NCBI GenBank assembly: GCA_905221605.1
Contig: CAJNDS010002186.1
Location: 191,001-255,000, forward strand
Direction: 5' to 3'
DNA: 64,000 nt
DNA from: Symbiodinium natans
Lineage: Eukaryota; Sar; Dinophyceae; Suessiales; Symbiodiniaceae
The notes beneath the pieces are model-generated. The model searched no databases. It saw only the letters and a list, made by a program, of their open reading frames with translations, and was not told the origin of the DNA. A program made the translations under genes and the position numbers. Below, piece after piece: positions 1 through 13,910 of the stretch. The first letter of the stretch is position 1. Every line of letters starts with the position of its first letter.

Positions 1-289
1 AACTTGCTTGGTGTTGGCATATCAGTGGTCTATGCGTCAGTGCTTGGCGTGCTTTGATAGCCATGGTAAAGCTGTGTTTTCATGATCCAAATGCAGCAGA
101 TTGCAGCAGGGTAGCCCAAGCTGATACATCTTGCTGTCGATGCCAAGTGCAACGAAGCATCACGACCGAGCAGGACCGAGCACACTGAGGACTCGATCTC
201 ATGTCATCGACAGCATGATTGGAGCAGGTGCATCAACACTGCGTGACACAGCGCCTGCTGCAATGGCAGCTTGAACTTTGGCCACGACC

Positions 290-480
290 TGCGGTGGGAG
301 TGCTCTCCCACCTGCTGTTCGGAGTCTTGCCTGCCAGCTGATCACAGAAAAGCCCGATGTACGGACTGCCATCCTGCTGCAACCAAGTCTTGTGTTTTCG
401 TCGGCTCCTGTCCTCCAACTCGCCCTTTTCTGAGTCGAGCTTTTTGTAGGCCTCGGTGTCGTAACGAGATGTCGCGAATT
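290..480 (-). CDS. Unrecognised protein exon near left window edge
   Basis: One minus-strand frame reads as protein with balanced composition, including the stretches YDTEAYKKLDSEKGELEDRS and LQQDGSPYIGLFCDQLAG. The charged first part could be helical and the second part globular. I do not recognise the family. The frame runs on to a stop near position 232, but the last residues are Cys/Ser-rich and look like intron, so the exon probably ends near 290. It could be the 3' part of the DUF4116 gene to its right or the start of a gene running off the left edge. There is no neighbour to decide this. Confidence 0.35.
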
Positions 481-596
481 TCTTGCGTTGCCTAACTGTT
501 GGACGGTCATGTCAGCCTGCCAGCACAAGCCCTGCCAGCGCTTTCTTCAGCACCTTCTTTCGGCTTCGTCCGTCGGCGCGGCTCGGCTGCCGCTCA

Positions 597-625
597 GGCC
601 GCCCAGGCCGCCCAGGCCGCCCGGA
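597..625. repeat. (GCCGCCCAG)n short tandem repeat
   Basis: About three copies of a 9-bp GC-rich unit lie between the leftmost exon and the last weak DUF4116-like exon. Frames through it give artificial Arg-Pro-Gly or Ala-Ala-Trp repeats. Confidence 0.7.
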
Positions 626-789
626 CCTTCTTGATCTGAGCAGCAAGGCGAGGCCTCTGAGAGCACCAAGGGAAACGCTTAAAGGGAAGAGCCCAGATAA
701 AACCCAGAGCCACGCAGAGACTCTGCTTTGTGTGATGAGCAGCAGGGGCAGAACAGGAGCCTCGGTCTCGACGCAGTCGTCTGGGCATG

Positions 790-5095
<4,306 letters not shown>

Positions 5096-5099
5096 GGCC

Positions 5100-5690
5100 A
5101 GACAGCCCATTGATGCGAAGTTCCATGAATGCTGCAACCTGCTAAGCTACAAGCAATTGCCAGGCGCCGTTTGTCTGCTTGAATCCGTTTGCTAGGCGCG
5201 AAACTGCATTGAATCTACGTGAGGCTTCCACTGCTACAGACACCGATCTGGGCCAAAAAGCCTCGTGCCAGTGCAACGAAAACGGTGATAAGCTTGATGC
5301 TCATGAACAGAACATATGGTCAGAGTCAAAGCTGTGCACGGCCCATGCCCAGCTAACCTGCCTGTACACAGCATCAACAACAGCATGACAAGCAGGAAGG
5401 CCAAAGGACTGCCAAGACATTGTGAGCATCGCGCTGCTTCAAGGGCGACAGATGGCGACAGTCTGCAATCCGTGACGTTCACGACACCGATTCGCATGCC
5501 CTTTAGTTGTTCACTCCATCGCCTGTGTGCCTGCGTGTGCCATTGTGCAGCTTCTTCTCAGGAGCTTCTTCTGCAAGTGCAAGCCACATCGTTTGATGCT
5601 GCATTTCTCTCTGTCCCGGAGAGCGTCTCTTCCTTCACATTTCTGTTGCCGGTTGTTGCTCTCTTGTCGGGGGTTCAAGAGTGGGGAGGT
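5100..5690. other. Spacer or introns between the coiled-coil and UBL/DUF4116 genes
   Basis: No exon could be supported on either strand. Short minus-strand frames exist but lack family signal. Confidence 0.4.
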
Positions 5691-5699
5691 CGCCATCGC

Positions 5700-8002
5700 C
5701 CTTCGGTCACGGGGCCCTTCAGACTGTCAGGCGCTTCGAGAGAGCCCGAGCTGCAGAGCTTGAATGAGCTTGATATCTTGTGCCACTTCTGCCGCTGTCC
5801 TGAGCTCCGAGCTGTTGCCAGCTGCTTGAGCTTCTTGACCTGCTCCTGGTGAATTCTGCTTCTGTGCTCATGAAAGCTCCCACAGCCCTCTCTGCCCGTC
5901 CTTGGTCTTCTCTTCGGCTGCTTCAAGATCCTGCTTGGCGCTTTGGGAACAGTCCCACCCAAGTGTCGCCTGTCCCGCATGTCGCAACCGGGACTCGCAA
6001 CCGCTGCTAGTTTGCAGCAACTTGCAAAGTCCTTCCGGAGCGATGCAACCTCTTCGAAACTGCCACTTGTGCTGAGCCTCGGAAGTTCCCCCAAATTCCC
6101 CCAAGTTCCCCCAAGTTCCCCCAATCTCCGACTTGGGCTTCACGGGAGCACAAGCGCCGGGCGTCTCAGAAGAGGAAGGAGACGCCTGACAAAAACATCG
6201 AACAGATGCTGAATACCTACGTTCTCCAAAAACAACGGACTCCGCACTCTCCGCACTCTCCCCGCGCTCTCGATCAGGCGGACCTGAGCACCCCCCTTGA
6301 AGTACTCCAGCTCCTTCCCCTGCTGATCGAGCTGCTTGGCCTGCTTCTTTGCCAGCTGCCTCAGAATGATCGCCTACAGAAGCCATTCAATCACTCCTCC
6401 AAAACATGCACCAAAGGATACCTGCAATGTATCCACCACCTGTTCTGAGATAAGGTGCTCAAGCTGTTCAATACGCGTCCGTGCGTCTCCCGTGTCCTGC
6501 AGACTTTCCGTTCAGCTAGCCACCAGCCCTTAAGCCCTGTGAAAGCAAACGCAGCAGGAACCTGCAGGGAGGCAACTGGGATGCGCCACACGGACGCACA
6601 CAAAAGTAATCGGGCCGATGCGCCGATTTTCGGGATGACACTGCCGCACTGAACTTGCTTAGCCTCGGCCCTGTCCTGACCGCTCGTCGGTCTCGGCCTG
6701 CCCTCCAAATCCGCTGCAAGCTGCGCGACGTCCTTTTCGATGAACCGCTCCGGAAACCCCCACAAAATGGGGATGACAGCAAAGTTCTATATTGTGTCCG
6801 TACAAAGCAGAAATGGAGATATGTATATATATATATATATACATACGTAAACAAATGTATATCTAAATCTATACGTATAGATACAAGTACAAATATAAAT
6901 ATAAATACAGATGATACTCTATGTATATACATATATACATAAGCTTCAGGGGCGCCTTCTCCCAACGCTCATGAAGTTGAGCCAGCTCGGCATGCTCCTC
7001 AACCGCCTCCTCTTCTGTAGGCCTCTCAGGCCGCGAAATGTTTGGGATCGCAAGGGCTGCGCATTTCACACTTGGTTTTGTCTTGGTTCTGAGTCACCTG
7101 AGCCCACGGCATTCCCTGGAGTTCTCCTGGGAGCGAAAGGTTCGGCGACTTTGACTGGAACCACGCCGCTTGGTCTTTCAGGCGCTGCGCCACTGACCTG
7201 GTGAGTCCAAAGTCGAGCGCACCATAGGGCACCGTAGGGCACTGTAGGGCACTCACCTAGTCACCCACTCTTGACGACTCTGGACAAAGGGGAAGGGTTG
7301 GGTGTGTAAGGTTTTCGGGGTACATAATATTACCCAAAACGGGCAAGGGTTCCGCTAACTCGTACTGAGTAGGGGAATTCAGACCGTGGCTGAGGATCGC
7401 TTGGTCTTTTGGCCGCCGCAGATTTGAGCTTACCACTTCAATGCAATGAAAGACTGGAGAGATTCGGGCGGCGTGCAGGATGCACCAGAATTGAGTACAA
7501 AGTGTTTGGGCTCTGCGCTCAGGTTCACTTAGCCGCTCAGAACTGCTGTCACTGCTGTCTGAGGCACTGCATGTGGGCCAGCTTTCTCCTTGTCTTCTGG
7601 AGCTCACCTCCCAGCGAAGAAAAAGGAATAGAACAAATAGAACACAGAAGTGTGCCACTCACATGGGCACTACATACATTGCATTCTTTGAGCATTCTTT
7701 CATATTCTTTCTGTGTGGGTTGTCCCCTAGCCGCCCTAGCCTCGCACCAGGGCATTCTGTGATCGGTTGACCTGCTGGAAGCTTTGCAGCTTCAGGGCCA
7801 TCTTCGCTTCGTCTCCTCTGGCTCGAGTCAGCTCAGCCTGAACTTCTTGCAGCTGAGCCTGAGCTGCTTCCAGCTGTTCGGAAAGTTGCCCGTACTTCTC
7901 TTCCATCTCAGGATGCATGGCATCGTCAAAGCCCAAGTCCATCATCTGCTGCTTCTGCTGCATTCTCGAATTCGCCGGCGGCACCATAGATCTATCAGCC
8001 AT
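5700..8002 (-). CDS. Coiled-coil protein, multi-exon
   Basis: The N-terminal exon (8002-about 7740) starts with a methionine at 8002 and reads MADRSMVPPANSRMQQKQQ, then a long heptad-rich helix (MEEKYGQLSEQLEAAQAQLQ). Further minus-strand exons with the same heptad character follow: near 7730 (TQKEYERMLKECN), 7610 (GELQKTRRKLAHM), 7190 (VAQRLKDQAAWFQ), 7050 (RPTEEEAVEEHAELAQLHER), 6745 (ERFIEKDVAQLAADLEGRP), 6510 (RTRIEQLEHLISEQVVDTLQ), 6370 (ILRQLAKKQAKQLDQQGKEL), 6050, 5940 (AKQDLEAAEEKTKDG) and 5840 (ELRTAAEVAQDIKLIQAL). No catalytic domain is visible. A structural or scaffolding role is inferred only from composition. The 3' end is uncertain; the gene may run into, or be separate from, the ubiquitin-like/DUF4116 gene downstream. 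Confidence 0.6.
6086..6122. repeat. (GTTCCCCCAA)n decamer repeat
   Basis: Four near-perfect copies of a 10-bp unit inside an intron of the coiled-coil gene. Minus-strand frames through it give Gly-Thr-Trp-Gly-Asn-Leu repeats that are not protein. Confidence 0.85.
6816..6945. repeat. AT-rich low-complexity tract
   Basis: TA dinucleotides and ATACATA-like sequence between two coiled-coil exons; very different base composition from the flanks. Confidence 0.9.
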
Positions 8003-8059
8003 TGTTGGGTCGTAGACCTGCAGGTATTGTCATGTTCTGTCATGTTTAGCCCTAAAGCT

Positions 8060-8540
8060 TGCGACCATCTCAACGTCTTCGGATGGCCTTTGGCTTCTGG
8101 AAAAGCTTCTCCGCCATCACTTCACAGCTGTGGGTTGCCCAGGCAGCTGTCCAAAACCCCAGCTGCTCTTTTGAGCAGTGTCTGGGGTCTTGGTCTATAA
8201 GAGTCTTAGACAAAAAGGATGAAGGCCTGCAGGGGCATCTGACACAAGCTTGCACGTCTTGTTGCGTCGACAGAGTCTAGTGTCTACTGTCTACATGTGC
8301 CAGGACAACTCATGAAGGTCGCGCACACCTTGCTGGCCTTGCTTGCTACTACAGACTACAGCGCGCAGGAGGTCCTAAGCTCATACGGGTTTCCAAATCT
8401 CCAGGGGAGGCTGAAACCGAACCCTCCCCGGCAAAAGTGAATTTGAGCCTGCGAGCCGAGCGAAGCTGAGCTCAAGACGATGCGCCTAGCCTGCCTTGAG
8501 CATGCTCACATCTGCTTGCGTCTGCTAGTGCGTCTGCTTA
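8060..8540. other. Spacer upstream of the coiled-coil gene
   Basis: Little of note. One minus-strand frame near 8160-8075 (WTAAWATHSCEVMAEKLF) could be a small exon, but nothing supports it further. Confidence 0.3.
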
Positions 8541-8589
8541 CCTCGGCGTATCCAGCGGAGACGTCGCCGTTTTCTTGCCCGCCTTTGGA

Positions 8590-8880
8590 CATGCTGCGCT
8601 TACCTCGAGTTGTCGAGTCTGGCTGGAAGTCGCCCTGAACATGCACGTTGCACACGTGGGACAAGAAAGCCATGGTTGGATATGGTTGGAAGGCAGCCGG
8701 AGTCCAACAGTTTCCAAAAGCATGCGTGTTATGCGTGTGCAAATCACGCCTCCAAGCGCTGTGTCGAGACATAGGAAGGCATCGCCACGTGCTGCCATGG
8801 TGCACCTCCAAACCAGGTCACCTGGGTCATCCACAGGTAGCTGGGTGAACACTAAGAACACAAAAGCCTTAGCGTCTAAA
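8590..8880 (-). CDS. Candidate unrecognised exon
   Basis: A minus-strand frame reads FVFLVFTQLPVDDPGDLVW and GDAFLCLDTALGGV, which looks like protein rather than noise. It lies just downstream of the GIY-YIG gene stop. It could be a separate small gene or a 5' exon of the coiled-coil gene. No family recognised. Confidence 0.25.
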
Positions 8881-9044
8881 CCAAGAGGCTGATGCTGAGC
8901 GTACTTGCATTGAAATTCTGCACAGCTTCCGGGTTCCTGGCCGCTAATGGTAGCTCCTTTGCGGGGCGGCTGCTCTTGGTCCAGCGCTCCGCGCTGAGGA
9001 CGACACAAAGATTCTGGCACCGTTGCTGCAGGCCACCCTCAGAG

Positions 9045-9735
9045 CTACATGGTGCGACTTGCGAAGCGAGGCAACGAGCTTGCAAGAAAAAACTTGGGGA
9101 CAAGTTGGGCAAAACGTTTGAGGGCCTTCAAGGGTACCAGCTTCCGGGAGTTTACGGCGCGCTGGCGCTTCGCTCGCCATTCGAAGCGGGCAGCGTCCTC
9201 TTTGGTTGGGAAGCCCTGGACCTAGGCGAAGCACAGAATAAGGGCTAATGGAGGCACATCTGAAGTGGTTGACAGTGGGTACCCTGCAAGCCCCGAAATC
9301 CTGAGTCACTCCGAGCGTCCATGCAGAGCACACGCCAAGGCGCGCCCTGGCGTGTGGCACGGGCGCCGCCACGCAACTCGCCATTGTGTTGGCGCAGGCG
9401 CCGCGAGAGGTCTGTTGTGATGCCAGTGTAGGTCCTCTCCAAGCGCACACAAAATTGCCACTCAAGTCATGCTTCGGGAAGCCCCGTTTGTTCGCTGTTT
9501 CAAAGGCCAACCTAAGGGTTCTGACTTGGAGTCAGGCTTGGCACGCGGGGTCTTGGAGCGGCGAAATTTTGGCTCGGTCCACAGCGAAGAGAAGTTGAAA
9601 GTCTTTGGTACATGGTATTCGGTCATCTTACACAGAAACATCGTGTGATGCGTAGACACGACGAGCAAGTCTCCTTGCACGGGAAGAGCTGTCCGAACGC
9701 AGGACATAGCAGCAGTAACCTGGAGGTTGAGCCGG
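9045..9735 (-). CDS. GIY-YIG nuclease-domain protein
   Basis: Three exons are visible. The first (about 9735-9695) carries the first half of the GIY-YIG motif as GYCCYVLRSDS. The second (about 9436-9320) gives TYTGITTDLSRRLRQHNGEL, then GGARATRQGAPWRVLC, with the conserved Tyr, Thr-Gly-Ile-Thr and the helix Arg. The third (9221-9045) starts VQGFPTKEDAARFEWRAKRQ, where the Glu of FEW matches the family metal-binding/catalytic glutamate, and stops at 9045. The second intron (9319-9222, 98 nt) begins with GA and ends with AG. The spacing and the FEW motif place it in the small single-domain SLX1/YhbQ-like group, which cuts or binds branched DNA. No PHD/RING part typical of SLX1 follows, so YhbQ-like or organellar use is an alternative. 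The start codon was not identified. Confidence 0.8.
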
Positions 9736-9905
9736 ACATGAAACCTGTAACATCCTGTAACCTATACGTTGAGTGGACTCTTGGACTTGTGAATTGCTCG
9801 GATCTCTAGGTGCCGAACTTTTGGCCTCGGCGCTCTCCTCCTCCCATCGCCGATCGCGTGAAGTGAAGTGGAACGTATGTGGACAGAAGTGAACATGATG
9901 CCTGT

Positions 9906-10035
9906 CACCGTGGCAATTTCAAAGCCAAATTTCCAGCCTCGTCACTGACTTCGATGACCTTGACCGCCTTGACCTCCTCCTTCTCCTCACCTTTTCCCGT
10001 GCCGGCAAGTGGGAACGCCAAGTTACGGCACCAAA
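9906..10035 (-). CDS. Candidate Lys/Glu-rich exon
   Basis: Minus-strand frame reading GTGKGEEKEEVKAVKVIEVS and then DEAGNLALKLPR. Composition and lack of stops suggest real coding sequence. It may be a 5' exon of the GIY-YIG gene or the end of the gene upstream. No family recognised. Confidence 0.35.
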
Positions 10036-10423
10036 GCTCTTGGTGCGGCACGGCTTGCTTCCGTCGCTGCGGGGCGCTTCCGCGCGGCAGGGGCCATGGA
10101 GCAAATTGGAAGAACTTAGACTAGACTGATGCCCACAGTGAGGTGTGAGCATGCTGATTCGCAGAGCTTAAACACCATCTGCTCAGATGGACAATGATGA
10201 ATTGAAATGAATTGTGAAGATGAAGTAAATTGAAGTAAACAGGACTTGATCCTTCGCGGCTACCTGAGAGACATCGAAGCGGGTTCAGGCTTTCCAGGCA
10301 TTCTCTGCCTGCGCTCAACTCGAGGTGGCGCGACATGCAAAAAACTCGTTTTGCGAAGGCCAGAGTCAGCTCAGCTGGACTCGCTTCTCAATGCCTGGGT
10401 CGGTCGGTTTACAAGCGAGTTCT

Positions 10424-10870
10424 TCATTCCAACTTAGCCTCTTCACGAAATTTCGAGGGCGGTTCCTTCTCCACGTCTGCCAAGGAGACCAGCCCAAGAA
10501 GTTGTGGCCTTGCCGCTGGAGGCTCGCAGCCCCACTCCCCAATGAGACTTCCAACTTTATGATTTTTGCCACTTGGTGACAGGAAGCTCACAGTCTGAGA
10601 CGATGGCGGAGTCCGAAGTGACGGTAAATCCTGCGAGGACTCCAAGGTGGTACGAGGGCCAATGCATCCCAGCGCCACGGGGCACCTCGAAGACAGCAAG
10701 ACGTGCCCCGGGCCCAAGTCGCTCGAGTTCTTCTTGAGCAGCTTCCAGGGACATCGACCTCAACAGAAACCCATGGCCCAGGATTCATAGTACTATAGTA
10801 CCCTAAGACATGCACAGAAACCAACAATGGCTCAGCTCCCGACGGCATGACAGCACGCACCTGGGGTATA
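10424..10870 (-). CDS. Unrecognised gene, two or three exons
   Basis: One exon (about 10755-10590) reads MSLEAAQEELERLGPGARLA and continues FEVPRGAGMHWPSYHLGVLA, ending near TSDSAIVSDCEL. A second frame (about 10560-10427) reads LIGEWGCEPPAARPQLLGLV and SLADVEKEPPSKFREEAKLE before a stop. A third possible exon lies near 10870-10810 (VRAVMPSGAEPLLVSVHVL). These fall between the CLC gene stop at 11111 and the GIY-YIG gene. No domain was recognised; it could be one small soluble protein. Confidence 0.4.
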
Positions 10871-11110
10871 AATGCAACTTGAACGCTGTGCTGCCTGAGT
10901 AGTCTGGGGGTGTGACGTCGGGCGGCAACTCCTGCGTCGAAGCTGCATGTGGGTGCGGCTTGGCACGATTTGATTTTAAAATGTAAAGTGCAAGCGGAAC
11001 TGGGCGGAACCCATGTGCTTTCTCGGTGTGGGCATTCAAAACCAGGCTGCTGCCTCGACTGTCTGGCACAGAAGTCGGAGAGGCTCACCTTCCCATGGCG
11101 GAGAAGCGAC

Positions 11111-13879
11111 TCAAGTGTGCTCAATTGCGGCTGCAGTGCGCTGCATAGCTCTGCCTTCTTCCACCTGCACAGGCTGAGGCGCCTCGGCCACAGTCACTTG
11201 ATGCAAAACTCGACACGGCACACGGCTCCTTTTTGAACTTCGAGTTTGGTGCCTGTTCGGAGCTGGATGACGACCACTCGCTGATCAACTTGGGCACGTT
11301 CCTGGACAACAGGTCTTCCACGTACACGGCCACACCTTGCAGAGCGGTTCGAAGACATAAGCTTCCCAGCTGTCCCAGCTACGCCGCTCGAACAACGACA
11401 ACAGAAGAGCCGTTCATCTCGTCAGTTCGACCACAGACGCACATTGCAAGAACTCGCAAGACTAGGACTTAGGACTATGAAGTGGCACCCGGTGCCTACA
11501 GCTGCGACGGTCGGGAGTACAACGCCGTAGTCCTTTCCGCCGGCCAGCTCAAGAAGCAGCACCACCGCTGTCAATGGTACGTTGCAAATGGAGCCCAGGC
11601 AGGCGGCCATGCCGACGATAGCGTAGGTGGCAGGCACCGAGAAGACGAACGGGCCCTCGGCCTTGAAGATGGAGAGGTCGGGCAACCACAGGGCCCAAGG
11701 CCACAGAAAATCTCGCAGGCCCCGACCTACTAAACCTCCCAAGCAAGCACCAATGAAGAGTGCAGGTGCAAATAGGCCACCCACTTGCCCAGAGGACTGA
11801 CATACCGCGGTGAGGAAAATCTTGGCAATGATCAGTGCTAGTAGGTGGCTCAGGGAACCTCCAGCAAAGGAAAGTGGCGGCTGTCGCGCGCCATCAACCT
11901 CTTTCAGGATCAAGTTCACGTTGGAGAAGCCCTTGTACAGGACCTCCTGGACGTTTCCGTAGACGGAGACGCACACCACCACAGCGGCTGCCAGAACAGG
12001 GAAGATGAACCTCAGGTCACAAAAAAGCAGGCTTCTGAAACTCGTGCATACTCCTGCTCTTTCACTCTCAAGAAAAAAACCCAGCCAGCCTCGGAGTGCC
12101 AGCAGATTCGAGGCCATCGAAGGCACACTTCGCCGTTAGGCGCGCGGCGCGGAGCGCAAAGGCCGCGGCTCCGCAGAGGACGCCCAGCGACATGAAGACT
12201 GGCAGCTCCCAGAGTGACCGCGTTGGGACCCAGCCAAAGAACTCCAGATCCACCGCAGGACTCGAGCCCAGACCCAGCTGGGACACCTTGCCGTCACAGC
12301 GAAGCATGCAGATTATGGCCCAAATATTTACACTACAAGGCGCCTTCAATACATGTCATCTGTGATACAAAACATAAACCATCTAACACAACAAGGTGGG
12401 CATAACAAGTACATGTGTTTTTTCTGTGTGAGATGCATGCATGTATATAGATATTTTCGTGTGTATCCGCAGACCCCGAAGCGGGGGCGGTGTCAGTGAA
12501 GACTCATTTTCCCTGCGCCGCCCTCAAATGAGAGATCTCTCCGTTCTACTCCCCTGCCCCAGCCTGCTCCCAACCTACCTGCTTTGCCTTTTTTGAGGGC
12601 TTCAGTGTATGTTGCTGCCCAAGCCGCCTTGTGCGAAGCACAACCGCCGGTGAACGGTTTTCAAGGTTTTCCTTTTGCGTAAAATGGGATAGCCCGGACC
12701 CTTTCCAAAGGTTCCCATCAGCGGGTTGAGTTCCGGAGCCCCAAGCGCGCATCAGGAGCATCAGCGGCCCAGTCCGGGATGCTGGGAGCGCATCATGAGC
12801 ATCAGCGGCTCCGGCCTTGGATGACACGGCGGCCCATGCGTGCAAAAGCTTTCCCTCCATCGCCAAACCCGTGCGTTCCGACTATGAGCGCCTACAGCTG
12901 ACCCCCCGCCCATGGGCACAGCCCCTTAAAAGTTGCACTTTTTCGAATTCTCCACTACAACATACAGATGCATTACGCAACGTATCCTATTACCTACTTT
13001 CAACTTGTTTTGCAATATTTGAAAACATGTTATAAACGTCAGGTAAGATACAACAAATGGTATACATTATCGTGGAACAAATACTAAAGTATGCAAAATA
13101 CAGCATAACACGCAAACTATATCTTATCATAAATAACATCACCCGCCTTATGGTTTACGCAAAAAGGCATGGGGAATAAGTTTAAGGGACAGGATTTAGG
13201 GAACAAGATTTGAAGATCCCGCTCTTTTTTAGGATTTCGCGAAAAGACTTAGGGAATGGGATTTGCTTTTAGGATGTCGGGACTCTCCTGTTTAGGATTT
13301 AAGGCCCCAGGCCCGCTGTTTTCTGGCTTAGGGAAAAGGATTAAGGAAAGAATACAAGGGAATAAGGTTTGGGTATCCAGTTCTTTGGGATTTAGCAACC
13401 AAAATGTAGGGAATGGGTGCTCTCCTCTGCAGGATTTAAGGACCCCCTCTTTGGGGCTTAGGACTTGGGGAGCAAAATTTAGGGAATATGATTTAGGGAA
13501 CAAGATTTAGGGATCCCGCTCTTAGGACTCGGCATGGACTTGGTTGGGGTTTAGGGAACCCCCCCCCTTCCTCAGGGTTTAGGTTTTCAGGATTAAAATT
13601 GAAGGAACATAGTATATACTGATTGAGTGTATTAGCCCCCCCTTTCCATAGTTTATGATCAATTTGTCATGGGTTGTTCACCTTTATTATTGAAAACCTG
13701 GGTTCCTGGGGGGGGGGGGGGGGGGCGGGGTAGCACATATACAGTCCATATATATATATATATATATACATATATAAATATATATACCTGTGATGTATGA
13801 TACATAACATATGAGGTACAGTATGTTGCGAAATAGTACCGTATTCTATGTAACAACAGCAAAATGTTAGAATATGACG

Positions 13880-13910
<31 letters not shown>

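Noticed and set aside
9565-9580. ATTTTGGCTC, resembling the core of the dinoflagellate spliced leader
   Set aside because: It is on the plus strand with no gene after it and matches only ten bases, so a retroposed leader relic is not supported.
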